A DNA stretch of 64,000 bases from Oscillospiraceae bacterium (GCA_017547525.1 JAFYPL010000001.1:18158-82157), one strand, 5' to 3'. Positions 41,587 to 51,487 are shown, counted from the first letter of the stretch. Numbers and translations: made by a program. Notes: generated from the sequence alone by a model not told the origin.

Positions 41587-42825
41587 ATGTTTACAAAAAC
41601 CATGTTGGCGGCAGTAGATGCCGGCGAATACAATATTGAAGATTCACTGAAAGAACTGGCTGCACTGTGTGAGGCGGCTGAACTGGAAGTGGCTTTCAGT
41701 ATAGTACAGAAACGCGACAATCCGGAAAATAAATATTATCTGGGTGAAGGTAAACTGGAAGAAGCCAGACAGCTGGCAGAAGCAAATGATATTGAACTGT
41801 GTGTATTTGACTGCGAACTGACAGGCAGCCAGATACGTAATATTTCAGATTTTCTGGGTATAGAGGTAATTGACCGCACTATGCTTATTTTGGAAATTTT
41901 TTCCCGTCGTGCCACAACCAGCGAAGGTAAACTGCAGACAGAACTGGCTCTGCTGAAATACCGTCTGCCTCGTCTTTCCGGCGTTGGTGTGTCCATGTCC
42001 CGTCAGGGCGGTGGCGGTGGCGGCGGTGGCGGTGCCCGCCGTGGTGCCGGTGAAAGTAAACTGGAGCTGGACCGCCGTTATATTCAGGGCAGAATTGACC
42101 TTATCAAACAGAAACTGGCACAGGTGGAAAAACGCCGTGACCTGCTGAATACCCGGAGAAAGAAAAATGATGTACCTATCATAGCACTGACAGGTTATAC
42201 AAACGTGGGGAAATCCAGTCTGCTGAATGCTCTTACAGGCAGTGATATTTTTGAAAAAGATATGCTGTTTGCCACACTTGACCCTACAGCCAGAAAACTG
42301 GTTCTGCCAAGCGGCCAGACAGTTATTCTGGTAGACACTGTAGGCTTTGTTTCCCGTTTGCCACATAAACTGGTAGAGGCTTTCAAATCCACACTGGAAC
42401 AGGCCAGATACGCAGATATTATTCTGAATGTATGTGATATTGCCAGCGATGACCGTGATATCCAACTGCAGGTTACTACAGAAGTTCTGGCACAGATTGG
42501 CTGTGAAATGGAAAATGTAATTACAGTTTATAACAAATTTGACAAAGAACACAGCGAGTACATTCCGGCCGGTGGTATACTTACCAGTGCAAAAAGCGGC
42601 TACGGTCTGGATGTGTTGCTGAAAACCATTGATGACAAGCTCAGCGAAAGAATGGCTGACCTTAATTTGTTGCTGCCATACAGTCAGACAGGCCTGATAA
42701 ATACCATCAGAGAGAACGGTAAAGTGGACAGCGAAGAGTATACTGCAGAAGGTATAGCGGTAAAAGGTAAAGTAGACAGAAAGTTTTTATATATTTTTAC
42801 AAGCTATCAGCAGGATAACGATTAA
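41587..42825 (+). CDS. hflX: GTPase HflX
   Basis: 412 residues. The N-terminal HflX domain (YYLGEGKLEEARQLAE) is followed by a run of nine glycines in the linker, then a helical hairpin and the GTPase domain with G1 GYTNVGKSS, G3 DTVG and G4 YNKFD. It is a ribosome-associated GTPase that rescues or splits stalled ribosomes. The poly-Gly linker is a family trait, though long here. The ribosome binding site is AGGATT-like and weak. Single gene. Confidence 0.95.
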   Translation: MFTKTMLAAVDAGEYNIEDSLKELAALCEAAELEVAFSIVQKRDNPENKYYLGEGKLEEARQLAEANDIELCVFDCELTGSQIRNISDFLGIEVIDRTMLILEIFSRRATTSEGKLQTELALLKYRLPRLSGVGVSMSRQGGGGGGGGGARRGAGESKLELDRRYIQGRIDLIKQKLAQVEKRRDLLNTRRKKNDVPIIALTGYTNVGKSSLLNALTGSDIFEKDMLFATLDPTARKLVLPSGQTVILVDTVGFVSRLPHKLVEAFKSTLEQARYADIILNVCDIASDDRDIQLQVTTEVLAQIGCEMENVITVYNKFDKEHSEYIPAGGILTSAKSGYGLDVLLKTIDDKLSERMADLNLLLPYSQTGLINTIRENGKVDSEEYTAEGIAVKGKVDRKFLYIFTSYQQDND

Positions 42826-42972
42826 AAAATGTGTACTTTCACGAAATTCCCCTTTTGACTTTACAAAGCGTAAATATAATTATATAATGTAAATCGTATT
42901 TTAAATAAAATAAAATAGGAAAATATCGGTTTTAAGTTATTTTTTATATTTTATGTTATGGGGGAAGTTATA

Positions 42973-43401
42973 ATGGACGCTATAGACAGAAAAATTCTTG
43001 AACTGCTGCAGAAGAATGGCAGAATGACAGTGAAAGAAATTACACAGACTATTTCTCTCACAGCACCTGCTGTAAGTGAAAGAATCAAAAGACTGGAAAA
43101 AGACGGCGTTATTGAAGGCTATACAGCCATCATCAATCCACGTAAAATGGGTAGAACTGTTCATGCTATTATCAATGTTTCTGTACAGCCTAGCGATACA
43201 GAAAAACTGATTAATCTGGTAAGCAACGAACCAATGGTAGTTGAATGTAACCATGTTACAGGTGAATACAGCTACATGATTAAAGTGGACGCTTTCGAAA
43301 TCAGTGACCTTGAAAGACTGATTATGAAATTCCAGAAAATGGGTGAAACAAGTACACAGATTATTCTGTCTACACCAATCACCAGAAAAGAAATTCTGTA
43401 A
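42973..43401 (+). CDS. Lrp/AsnC-family transcriptional regulator
   Basis: 142 residues from the ATG at 42973, preceded by GGGGGAAG; the ATG 5 codons upstream would lie on that RBS. The N-terminal helix-turn-helix is MDAIDRKILELLQKNGRMTV then ISLTAPAVSERIKRLEKDGVI. The C-terminal RAM domain carries CNHVTGEYSYMIKV, which binds amino acids. A regulator of amino acid metabolism is expected; its targets are unknown. Confidence 0.93.
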   Translation: MDAIDRKILELLQKNGRMTVKEITQTISLTAPAVSERIKRLEKDGVIEGYTAIINPRKMGRTVHAIINVSVQPSDTEKLINLVSNEPMVVECNHVTGEYSYMIKVDAFEISDLERLIMKFQKMGETSTQIILSTPITRKEIL

Positions 43402-43416
43402 TCCTTATACCATTAA

Positions 43417-43442
43417 AAAAAGACGCCGTAAGGCGTCTTTTT
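43417..43442. terminator. Bidirectional terminator
   Basis: AAAAAGACGCC-GTAA-GGCGTCTTTTT between the Lrp gene and the deoD genes. Confidence 0.9.
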
Positions 43443-43465
43443 TGTTTTATGCATAAAGCAAATTA

Positions 43466-44185
43466 TTACAGTTTGATAGCTGCGTTCAGAGCAACTTCCA
43501 TCATTTCTGTGAAGCCAGTCTGTCTCTGTTCTGGTGTTGTTTCCAGATGGTTAACAATGCTGTCAGAGATTGTCAGGATACATGCAGCTTTTTTGCCCAG
43601 ATGACGAGCGTTTGCAAACAGAGCAAATGCTTCCATTTCAGCAGCCAGCAGATCGTATGGAACTGGTTCTCTTTCGATTGTGAAGTCAGAGTAGAAGTTA
43701 TCGGAAGAATGTACGTAACCTTTCCAGTATTTTTTGCCCAGCTCTTCAGCTGTAGCAGCGAGAACTTCGTTCAGTTCTGGAGATGGGTCCATAACATCGC
43801 CTTCGTAGCCGTATGCAGCTTTAGCGTATGTGGATTTGGAGTATGCATGTTCAACCAGCAGAATGTCAAACAGATCCATTTCTGGTTTGAAAGCGCCAGC
43901 TGTACCAAATCTGATGATGTTTTCTACATCGTAGAATTTGTACAGTTCGTAAGAGTAGATACCGATAGAAGGAATACCCATACCATGAGCCATGATAGAG
44001 ATTTCTTTACCTTTATATTTACCTGTGTAACCCAGCATGCCGCGAACAGTGTTGAAGCATTTTGGATCTTCTAGGAATGTTTCTGCTACGTATTTAGCGC
44101 GCAGTGGGTCACCTGGCATGAGAACTGTTTTTGCGATGTCGCCTAATTTTGCGTGGTTGTGTGGTGTGCCTTTGAATTCAGCCAT
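43466..44185 (-). CDS. deoD: Purine nucleoside phosphorylase DeoD-type, copy 1
   Basis: 239 residues of the hexameric NP-II type. MPGDPLRAKYVAETFL, MLGYTGKYKGKEISIMAHGMGIP (in two parts) and LAAEMEAFALFANAR (ribose-binding Met/Glu) identify it. SDSIVN carries the catalytic Asp. It splits purine (deoxy)nucleosides with phosphate. It lies 45 bp downstream of a close paralogue in the same direction, and both share most residues, so a recent tandem duplication is clear. Confidence 0.95.
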   Translation of the reverse strand: MAEFKGTPHNHAKLGDIAKTVLMPGDPLRAKYVAETFLEDPKCFNTVRGMLGYTGKYKGKEISIMAHGMGIPSIGIYSYELYKFYDVENIIRFGTAGAFKPEMDLFDILLVEHAYSKSTYAKAAYGYEGDVMDPSPELNEVLAATAEELGKKYWKGYVHSSDNFYSDFTIEREPVPYDLLAAEMEAFALFANARHLGKKAACILTISDSIVNHLETTPEQRQTGFTEMMEVALNAAIKL

Positions 44186-44230
44186 TGGAGTTTTCCGCCT
44201 TTCAAAATTTATAATAAAATATCAAATCAA

Positions 44231-44950
44231 TTAGAATGAGATAGCAGCGTTCAGAGCGATTTCCATCATTTCTACGAAACCTGTCTGTCTTTCTTCAGGT
44301 GTAGTTTCTGTTTTGTTTACGATGCTGTCGGAAATTGTCAGGATACATGCAGCTTTTTTGCCCAGATGACGAGCATTTGCAAACAGACCGAAAGATTCCA
44401 TTTCTGCACACAGCAGGTCGTATGGAGCTGGTTCTCTGTCGATTGTGAAGTCAGAGTAGAAGTTGTCAGAAGACTGGATTGTACCTTTCCAGTATTTTTT
44501 GCCCAGTTTGTCAGCTGCTTCTACCAGTTTAGCGTTCAGCTCTGGAGCTGGCCACTGCAGGTCTTCTGTGTAACCGAATGCTTCTTTAGCGTAGGATGAT
44601 GGGCTGTAAGCGTTTTCAACGATAACTACGTCGAACAGGTTCAGTTCTGGTTTGAAAGCACCTGCAGAACCGATTCTTACTACGTTTTCAACGCCGTAGA
44701 ATTTGAAAAGTTCGTAGGAGTAGATACCGATAGAAGGAATACCCATACCGGAACCCATGATAGAAACTTCTACACCTTTGTATTTACCTGTGTAACCCAG
44801 CATGCCACGAACAGTGTTGAAGCATTTTGGATCTTCCAGGAATGTTTCTGCGATCCATTTAGCGCGCAGTGGGTCACCTGGCATGAGAACTGTTTTTGCG
44901 ATGTCGCCAACCTTTGCATGGTTGTGAGCTGTACCTTTAAAATCTGTCAT
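44231..44950 (-). CDS. deoD: Purine nucleoside phosphorylase DeoD-type, copy 2
   Basis: 239 residues, same motifs as copy 1 (MPGDPLRAKWIAETFL, MGSGMGIPSIGIYSYEL, LCAEMESFGLFANAR). It differs mainly in the middle: AYSPSSYAKEAFGYTEDLQWPAPELNA against AYSKSTYAKAAYGYEGDVMDPSPELNE (each described in parts). The purine-facing LCAEMESF versus LAAEMEAF change could shift base or sugar preference. It is the upstream gene of the pair, with AAGGTGG as its ribosome binding site. Confidence 0.95.
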   Translation of the reverse strand: MTDFKGTAHNHAKVGDIAKTVLMPGDPLRAKWIAETFLEDPKCFNTVRGMLGYTGKYKGVEVSIMGSGMGIPSIGIYSYELFKFYGVENVVRIGSAGAFKPELNLFDVVIVENAYSPSSYAKEAFGYTEDLQWPAPELNAKLVEAADKLGKKYWKGTIQSSDNFYSDFTIDREPAPYDLLCAEMESFGLFANARHLGKKAACILTISDSIVNKTETTPEERQTGFVEMMEIALNAAISF

Positions 44951-45128
44951 ATGATAAAACCACCTTTTCTGCCTTTTCAGGGCTTATTATTAGTTTCATT
45001 CTAACATATAAAGTATAAAATTTAAATGCAATTACCTTACAAAAATAAAGCGCATTTTTAGCTGTTTTAACATATTTTTTATATAGTGTTTTCCAGCAGA
45101 CGGAAACAGCATAAAATACAATACAAAA

Positions 45129-45150
45129 AGGGCACCCATACGGGTGCCCT
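45129..45150 (-). terminator. Terminator of rny
   Basis: AGGGCACCC-ATAC-GGGTGCCCT followed on the minus strand by TTTTTTGT. Confidence 0.88.
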
Positions 45151-45176
45151 GAAATTTCATCATAACTCTATATGAA

Positions 45177-46736
45177 TTATTTCGCGTAGTCAACTGCGCG
45201 GCTTTCGCGGATAACGTTAACTTTGATCTGACCTGGGTAATCCAGCTCATTTTCAATTTTTGTAACAATGTCACGAGCCAGAATAACAATCTGATCATCG
45301 TTGATTGCCTCAGGTTTAACCATGATTCTTACTTCACGGCCAGCCTGTACAGCATAGCTGTTTTCAACACCTGCAAAGCTGTTGGAAATTTCTTCCAGTT
45401 TTTCCAGACGTTTGATGTAGTTTTCCAGATTTTCTCTTCTTGCGCCTGGACGTGCAGCACTGATAGCGTCTGCAGCCATTACGATAAATGCCAGAGGAGT
45501 CTGTGGCTCTACGTCGTTATGGTGTGCCTGGATAGCATGGATAACAGCAGGTGATTCTTTGTATTTTTTAGCAACTTCCACGCCGATGGATACGTGAGTA
45601 CCTTCGTATTCGTGGTCCAGACCTTTGCCGATATCGTGCAACAGGCCTGCGCGTTTTGCCTGGGCTACGTCCATGCCCAGTTCGCCGGCGATAAGACCGG
45701 ACAGATAGCAAACTTCCAGAGAGTGTTTCAGCACATTCTGGCCGTAGCTTGTACGGTATTTCAGTCTACCGATGAGTTTTACCAGTTCAGGATGCAGGCC
45801 ATGGATGCCAGCTTCCATAACAGCTCTTTCGCCTTCTTTTTTGATTGTGAGTTCCACATCTTTACGGGCTTTTTCAACTGTTTCTTCAATTCTTGCAGGG
45901 TGGATACGACCATCGGAAATAAGTTTTTCCAGTGTCTGTCTTGCCACTTCTCTGCGTACAGGGTCAAAGCTGGAGATTGTGATAGCTTCCGGTGTATCGT
46001 CGATAATAAGATCTACACCTGTAGCTGTTTCCAGTGCTCTGATGTTACGGCCTTCACGACCGATAATTCTGCCTTTCATTTCGTCGCTTGGCAGCGGTAC
46101 TACGCTGACTACGGCGTCTGCAGAATGATCTACTGCACAGCGTGCAATTGTCTGTGTCAGCAGGTTTCTTGCCAGTTCTTCACTGTCTTCTTTCAGCTGG
46201 TCTTCGTAAGCTGTGATTTTTACAGCTTTTTCGTGTGTCAGCTGTTCGTCAAGTCGCTGCAGAATCAGTGCTTTTGCAGCTTCCTGGGAGAGTCCGGAGA
46301 TTGTTTCCAGTTTTTCCAGCTGTCGCTGTTTCATCTGTTCCATTTCGTCCAGACGTGCAGTTACCAACAGTTCTTTCTGTTTGATATCTGCTTCTCTTTT
46401 TTCCAAAGCTTCTGTCTTTTTGTCCAGGTTTTCTTCCTTCTGGTTCAGGCGTCTTTCCTGGCGGGAAACTTCGCTGCGGCGTTCTTTCAGTTCTTTTTCG
46501 CCGTCGGCTTTCATTTTATAGATTTCGTCTTTGGCTTCGAGAAGGGTTTCTTTTCGTTTTTGTTCAGCTGATTTGATAGCGTCATTAACAATTCTTCTTG
46601 CTTCTTCTTCAGCGCTGCCGTGTAATGCTTCGGCAGTTTTAATTCTGTCACTAATGCCTTTTTTATAGGCAAAAAAGGCGACCAGAACTGCGACAATGAC
46701 TACTACCAGACATGCTGTCCATAATGGTAATGTCAT
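45177..46736 (-). CDS. rny: Ribonuclease Y
   Basis: 519 residues. One N-terminal TM (about 4-24), a long charged coiled coil (about 30-200), a KH domain ([15 protein letters not shown]) and an HD domain with [14 protein letters not shown]. It is the membrane-anchored endonuclease that starts mRNA turnover in Firmicutes. Length and layout are standard. It is single and minus strand; an AAGGAG ribosome binding site lies 6 bases before the ATG. thrS with its T-box is divergent. Confidence 0.97.
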   Translation of the reverse strand: MTLPLWTACLVVVIVAVLVAFFAYKKGISDRIKTAEALHGSAEEEARRIVNDAIKSAEQKRKETLLEAKDEIYKMKADGEKELKERRSEVSRQERRLNQKEENLDKKTEALEKREADIKQKELLVTARLDEMEQMKQRQLEKLETISGLSQEAAKALILQRLDEQLTHEKAVKITAYEDQLKEDSEELARNLLTQTIARCAVDHSADAVVSVVPLPSDEMKGRIIGREGRNIRALETATGVDLIIDDTPEAITISSFDPVRREVARQTLEKLISDGRIHPARIEETVEKARKDVELTIKKEGERAVMEAGIHGLHPELVKLIGRLKYRTSYGQNVLKHSLEVCYLSGLIAGELGMDVAQAKRAGLLHDIGKGLDHEYEGTHVSIGVEVAKKYKESPAVIHAIQAHHNDVEPQTPLAFIVMAADAISAARPGARRENLENYIKRLEKLEEISNSFAGVENSYAVQAGREVRIMVKPEAINDDQIVILARDIVTKIENELDYPGQIKVNVIRESRAVDYAK

Positions 46737-46992
46737 GCTGTGTCTCCTTCAAATCGATTAAAAACTAAAGTCAGATTTGTAAAATATGTTATAAAGTGGC
46801 ATACAGAGGGCACAGCGCAATTCGGGTCTGCTCAGGATGATATATTCGGATGTATATATAAACTGAAAATGCTTCAGAAATTTATTGCGTTACCATCTGC
46901 GATGATACTCATAATATATAATATAAATTCAACATAAAATTATTCCAATATATATTGTAAAGCTATAAAGGCCAGTTGTCAAGAATATTATA

Positions 46993-47250
46993 TTGACAGT
47001 CAAAATAAAAAGTGGTAATATTACCCTAAAGCGTAGATACGGACAAGTTCTGTACCATAAATCTTTCAGAGAGCCTTTGGTCGCTGTGAAAAGGCAGATT
47101 TTACTACAGGATACCACCGTTGAGCGGCATAGTGAACTGTGCCCGGGCAAGACCGTTATATCTTACAAGAGTGGCAGGCAAAGTCTGCAATTCGGGTGGA
47201 ACCGTGGGGAACTAACACCTCATCCCGTTTGGGATGGAGGTGCTTTTTTG
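46993..47250 (+). promoter_or_regulatory. Promoter and T-box leader of thrS (specifier ACC)
   Basis: TTGACA (46993-46998), a 17-bp spacer and TAATAT (47016-47021) start the leader. Stem I pairs TTCTGTA with TACAGGA and AAATCT with AGATTT; the internal loop on the 3' side is TACCA, holding the threonine codon ACC at 47113-47115. The conserved T-box GGGTGGAACCGTGGG is at 47194-47208, with TGGA as the tRNA-end bulge. The terminator CACCTCATCCC ... GGGATGGAGGTG (47216-47242, one bulged G) and a T6 run follow. Uncharged tRNA-Thr is expected to raise thrS expression. Confidence 0.95.
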
Positions 47251-47315
47251 TTTTACAGCACCAAAATTCCAATATCTGTAAATAATGGTAACTAATAGAC
47301 AGAAAGGGAAAAACT

Positions 47316-49217
47316 ATGATTAAAGTTACACTTAAAGATGGCTCCGTAAAAGAGTTTGAAAATCCATTGAGCTATGCTGAAATAGCTAAATCTATCAGCC
47401 CAAGACTGCTGGAAAAAGCAACTTGTGCAAAAGTTGACGGCGAAATCTGCGACCTGCGCGAAATCGCTGACAAAGACGTAAATCTGGAAATCCTTACTTT
47501 TGATGACAAAGAAGGTAAAAAAGCATTCTGGCATACAGCAAGCCACGTGCTGGCACAGGCTATCCTTAAATTTATTCCAGATGCAAAACTGACAATCGGT
47601 CCTGCAGTAGACAACGGTTTCTACTATGACATCGACACAGACGTAAACATCGACGAAGAACTGATTGCTAAACTGGAAGCAGAAATGAAAGCTATTTCCA
47701 AAGCAGGCAGCAAAATTGAACGTTTCACACTGCCAAAAGATGAAGCTCTGGCTCGTTTCCCAGAAAACGAATACAAACAGGAACTGATCAACGAACTGCC
47801 AGAAGGCGAAGAAATCTCCTTCTACGAACAGGAAGGCTTTGTTGACCTGTGTGCTGGTCCACATCTGATGAACGTTTCACCTATCGGCGCATACAAAATC
47901 ATGTCTGTAGCTGGTGCATACTGGAGAGGCAACAGCGAAAACAAAATGCTGAAACGTGTTTACGGTACAGCTTTCCCTAAACGGAAACAGCTGGAAGAAT
48001 ACCTGCATATGCTGGAAGAAGCAAAAAAACGTGACCACAGAAAACTGGGCAAAGAACTGCGCCTGTTTGAACTGAAAGACGAAGGTCCTGGCTTCCCATT
48101 CTTCCTGCCAAACGGCATGGTAGTTTACAACGAACTGATGGACTACTGGAGAGAACTGCACAAACGTGATGGTTACGTGGAAATCTCCACACCTATTATC
48201 CTCAACCGTCAGCTGTGGGAACGTTCCGGTCACTGGGATCACTACAAAGACAACATGTACTTCACAAAGATTGACGATGTTGACTATGCAGTAAAACCAA
48301 TGAACTGTCCGGGCGGCCTGCTGTACTACAACATGGAACCACACTCCTACCGTGAACTGCCAATGCGTGTTGGCGAAATCGGTCTGGTACACAGACATGA
48401 ACTGTCAGGCGCTCTCAACGGTCTGATGCGTGTTCGCTGCTTCCATCAGGACGACGCCCATATCTTCATGACACAGGACCAGATCCGTGATGAAATCAAA
48501 GGCGTAGTAAGACTGTTCAATGAAGTTTACTCCAAATTTGGTCTCACATACCATGCTGAACTGTCCACAAGACCGGAAAACTCCATGGGTTCTGACGAAG
48601 ACTGGGAAATTGCAACAGAAGGTCTGCGCAGCGCTCTGGAAGACATCGGTCTGGACTACATCGTAAACGAAGGCGACGGCGCATTCTACGGTCCGAAAAT
48701 CGACTTCCACCTCAACGATGCTATCGGCAGAACATGGCAGTGCGGCACAATCCAGCTGGATATGCAGCTGCCTGAAAGATTTGACTGCGAATATGTTGGT
48801 GCAGATGGTGAAAAACACCGCCCAGTAATGATTCACCGTGTTGCTTACGGTTCTATCGAACGTTTCATCGGTATCCTGATTGAACACTTTGCAGGCGCAT
48901 TCCCAACATGGCTGGCTCCTGTACAGGCTGTTATCATTCCAGTTTCCGAAGCACACAAAGAATACGCATACGAAGTTGAAAAACAGCTGCTGGCTAAAGG
49001 CGTACGCGTAAAAGTTGACGACAGAAACGAAAAACTGGGTTACCGTATCCGTGAAAACCAGCTGCAGAAAGTACCTTACATGCTGGTTGTTGGCGATAAA
49101 GAAATCGCTGAAAACGCAGTAAACGTACGTGCAAGAAAAGAAAATCTGGCAGGCAATGTGCCAGTTGAAGAATTCGTAAACTACATCGTGGACGAAATCA
49201 AAGAACGCAGACTGTAA
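47316..49217 (+). CDS. thrS: Threonyl-tRNA synthetase
   Basis: 633 residues. N-terminal TGS domain (residues 1-60), editing domain with HTASHVLAQA (HxxxH), catalytic core with KPMNCPGG (zinc-binding Cys), RVRCFHQDDAHIF and the HRPVMIHRVAYGSIERF motif 3, then an anticodon-binding C-terminus. It charges tRNA-Thr. It is controlled by the T-box leader just upstream. AAAGGG precedes the ATG. Confidence 0.98.
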   Translation: MIKVTLKDGSVKEFENPLSYAEIAKSISPRLLEKATCAKVDGEICDLREIADKDVNLEILTFDDKEGKKAFWHTASHVLAQAILKFIPDAKLTIGPAVDNGFYYDIDTDVNIDEELIAKLEAEMKAISKAGSKIERFTLPKDEALARFPENEYKQELINELPEGEEISFYEQEGFVDLCAGPHLMNVSPIGAYKIMSVAGAYWRGNSENKMLKRVYGTAFPKRKQLEEYLHMLEEAKKRDHRKLGKELRLFELKDEGPGFPFFLPNGMVVYNELMDYWRELHKRDGYVEISTPIILNRQLWERSGHWDHYKDNMYFTKIDDVDYAVKPMNCPGGLLYYNMEPHSYRELPMRVGEIGLVHRHELSGALNGLMRVRCFHQDDAHIFMTQDQIRDEIKGVVRLFNEVYSKFGLTYHAELSTRPENSMGSDEDWEIATEGLRSALEDIGLDYIVNEGDGAFYGPKIDFHLNDAIGRTWQCGTIQLDMQLPERFDCEYVGADGEKHRPVMIHRVAYGSIERFIGILIEHFAGAFPTWLAPVQAVIIPVSEAHKEYAYEVEKQLLAKGVRVKVDDRNEKLGYRIRENQLQKVPYMLVVGDKEIAENAVNVRARKENLAGNVPVEEFVNYIVDEIKERRL

Positions 49218-49233
49218 TATTACAGCATAAATA

Positions 49234-49261
49234 AAAACCGGGATGATACCATCCCGGTTTT
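49234..49261. terminator. Terminator after thrS
   Basis: AAAACCGGGATG-ATAC-CATCCCGGTTTT followed by T-rich sequence; it may also serve the convergent gene. Confidence 0.9.
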
Positions 49262-49272
49262 ATTTTTTTATG

Positions 49273-49686
49273 TTATTGTTTTTTCAGAATTTCATCAATG
49301 AATTCCTGCAGCATATTGCCTGTTTCAACAACTGTCAGCTGACAGCGGGTTTCAGGGTCTTTTACATTCTTTTCTTTGATAGGTGCACACAGTGTGGTGC
49401 CCCATTTTTCTTCAAATGCTTTTACAAAGCCCCGGCAGGCTTCTGTCAGTGTTTCGGAACGTGTTTCGCCTTCAGCAAGGAAAACTTTGCCCATTGCAGC
49501 CACAGCACCAGCCAGTGCGCCGCACAGGTTGCCGCATGCCATGCCACCACCGAAACCAGCCAGCAGCTGTGCATCGTTTATTGTCAGACCCAGATTGTAA
49601 GTGTCGCTTGTACCGAGTAACAGTGATACAGCGCAGTTCTGGTTTTCTTCCAGATAATATTTTTTTGCGTATTCGCCCAGTGTCAT
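49273..49686 (-). CDS. C_GCAxxG_C_C-family protein
   Basis: 137 residues from the ATG at 49686, with GGAGGG upstream; the 64-codon upstream extension lacks an RBS. Conserved cysteines are Cys18, Cys51 and Cys55 (GGGMACGNLCGALAGA), Cys84, Cys100 and Cys115. These match the family pattern of a putative redox-active or metal-binding protein, common in Clostridia and of unknown reaction. It stands alone. Confidence 0.88.
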   Translation of the reverse strand: MTLGEYAKKYYLEENQNCAVSLLLGTSDTYNLGLTINDAQLLAGFGGGMACGNLCGALAGAVAAMGKVFLAEGETRSETLTEACRGFVKAFEEKWGTTLCAPIKEKNVKDPETRCQLTVVETGNMLQEFIDEILKKQ

Positions 49687-49754
49687 AATTAGCCCTCCGA
49701 TGTTACATTGTTTCTTATAATCAATATATACTTTATATTGCGATTTGTCAAAAA

Positions 49755-49784
49755 AATCCGCTTTCCTGATATGGAAAGCGGATT
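49755..49784 (-). terminator. Terminator of the PnuC-like operon
   Basis: AATCCGCTTTCC-TGATAT-GGAAAGCGGATT followed by T6 on the minus strand. Confidence 0.88.
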
Positions 49785-49792
49785 GGTTTTTA

Positions 49793-50548
49793 TTAAACTT
49801 TGAAGTCGATTTTTTCCTGGATTGTGTTGTGTTCTTTTGTGTATTTGAACCATTTCCAGATACCGTAGAATGTAACAACCAGCATTGCTACGTCGTCAAT
49901 CAGCAGGCCGTAAGCACCAGCGGAGATATCCATGGCCAGATACAGGATTGTTGTGATAACCCATGCATACCAGTGTTCGGAGTAACGTAACATCAGCAGA
50001 GTACCATTTACCATACCCATAGCTGTAGCGAATGCTTCCAGGTAAGAGTCCTGTGAGCCAGGAATGTTGGACATAATGCTACCCATTACCAGACAGAATA
50101 CTACACAGCCTATCAGCAGCATCAGTGATTTTTTCCAGCCAAGACGTTTTACAACTGTAAGGTTATCGTCCTGATTATCAACGTGTTTACTCCACTGGAT
50201 AAAGCTGATGATATCGATTGGAATCCAGAAGAAAATACAGGACATCATCAGTGTGTACCAGCCCAGGTGGAGAGACAGAATGATGTATGTGATTTCGATA
50301 AGGAAAATATCGATGATAAAGTTACCACGAAACTGTTTTGCGTTCATTGTTTCAACCAGAGGGTTAGCGATAACGTTACATACAGAGCAAAGAATCAGCA
50401 GAGGAGAAGCTGTGCTTTCCAGCATCAGTTCAGGGAAAAAGATTGCCATGCCTATAGCAAGGGCAACTACGAAAGTCATGTAGATAGCTTCTACTTTAGT
50501 GAAAGATTTGAAAAATTTTATAAGGCTTGGGTATTTTAAATCAGACAT
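49793..50548 (-). CDS. PnuC-like nicotinamide riboside/vitamin transporter-family protein
   Basis: 251 residues with about seven hydrophobic segments. GNFIIDIFLIEITYI, FWIPIDIISFIQW and SEHWYAWVITTILYLAMDI resemble the PnuC family, in which Trp/Asn residues of the central helices bind the pyridine ring. The upstream partner, 7 bases away, is an amidohydrolase, so this carrier may bring in that enzyme's substrate. The C-terminal KWFKYTKEHN is cytoplasmic. Substrate assignment is tentative. Confidence 0.72.
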   Translation of the reverse strand: MSDLKYPSLIKFFKSFTKVEAIYMTFVVALAIGMAIFFPELMLESTASPLLILCSVCNVIANPLVETMNAKQFRGNFIIDIFLIEITYIILSLHLGWYTLMMSCIFFWIPIDIISFIQWSKHVDNQDDNLTVVKRLGWKKSLMLLIGCVVFCLVMGSIMSNIPGSQDSYLEAFATAMGMVNGTLLMLRYSEHWYAWVITTILYLAMDISAGAYGLLIDDVAMLVVTFYGIWKWFKYTKEHNTIQEKIDFKV

Positions 50549-50555
50549 TGGTCTA

Positions 50556-51389
50556 TTATCCTTTCTTGTTTATATATTGTGCAGCTTTAGGGAAAGCGCG
50601 CAGAGGATTGTTCCAATAAATATCTTCGAATTTATCCTCTGTAAAGATTTTTCTTATAGCGTAATCATATTTATCAATTTCGAACAGCAGTATAGGAGGG
50701 CAGAAGTCCGTACCGTATACAATCTGTTTGTATGTATCAGGGTACTGGTTTATAGCGTGTGCCCACTGGTCGATAGTGCCTTCTTCATCAGCGGCTACGT
50801 CTGTGCCAGGTTCAAATGCGCCGGCAAAATCGGTAAACATATTTGGCAGACCATGCATAGCCTGAATGCTTTCATCGTAGTATGGGTCACCCATATGTGC
50901 CACGATAAAGTTTACTTCAGGGTATTTTTTGGCTATGGTTGCCACGTATTCCACGCGGGAGCCTTCCACATCATTTTCATAAGGCAGATGATATGATGGC
51001 AGACCAGTATGGAATGTCACAGACAGGACGTGTTTTTTTGCGAAATCATATATAGGCATCATTCTTTCGTCATCAGCGCGACCGGTCTGGTAGGAAAGAA
51101 AGATTTTCAGTCCTACTACGCGGCAGCCAGGACGCCGTGCCATTTTTTCTTCTATTACAGCAAGCTGTGCAGGAATATCTTTGTGGATGTCTACTGAAGG
51201 GCAAAGAAACAGTTTTTCATTGCCATCGCACAGATCCCATGAATCATCCGGCATGCTTTCTTTCTGCATATAAGGCAAAAATTCCATAACCATAGCAAAA
51301 TCGCCTCCTCCAGGACAGTCGAAGTACTGTGTGCAGATCTCATGGTTTACGATATGAGTATGGCAGTCGATTTTGTGTTGTTTAGTCAT
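50556..51389 (-). CDS. Amidohydrolase-2 family metal-dependent hydrolase
   Basis: 277 residues, TIM-barrel type. The metal-binding start is IDCHTHIVNHE, the second His site is VTFHTGLPSY, the third is VAHMGDPYYD, and the barrel ends at YGTDFCPPILLFE with the catalytic Asp. Members decarboxylate or hydrolyse small carboxylates and amides. It is the first gene of a two-gene unit with the PnuC-like carrier. AGGAGG is the ribosome binding site. The substrate is unknown. Confidence 0.85.
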   Translation of the reverse strand: MTKQHKIDCHTHIVNHEICTQYFDCPGGGDFAMVMEFLPYMQKESMPDDSWDLCDGNEKLFLCPSVDIHKDIPAQLAVIEEKMARRPGCRVVGLKIFLSYQTGRADDERMMPIYDFAKKHVLSVTFHTGLPSYHLPYENDVEGSRVEYVATIAKKYPEVNFIVAHMGDPYYDESIQAMHGLPNMFTDFAGAFEPGTDVAADEEGTIDQWAHAINQYPDTYKQIVYGTDFCPPILLFEIDKYDYAIRKIFTEDKFEDIYWNNPLRAFPKAAQYINKKG

Positions 51390-51456
51390 TTTTACCTCCT
51401 TCTAAACAACAGGATTTTACAAAATGATGTTGCAAATCCATTTGTTTGTAAATAAA

Positions 51457-51487
51457 AAAGTCTGCTTTCCTAAGAAAATCAGACTTT
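51457..51487 (-). terminator. Terminator of the peptidoglycan-binding protein gene
   Basis: AAAGTCTG (51457-51464) / CAGACTTT (51480-51487) with a T-rich tail on the minus strand. Confidence 0.75.

Noticed and set aside
41998-42056. Glycine-run in HflX as a recombination or error signal
   Set aside because: Glycine-rich linkers at this position are normal for HflX, and the reading frame is intact.
45594-46571. A 325-codon plus-strand ORF opposite rny
   Set aside because: Phe/Cys/Gln-rich antisense reading of the coiled-coil region of RNase Y.
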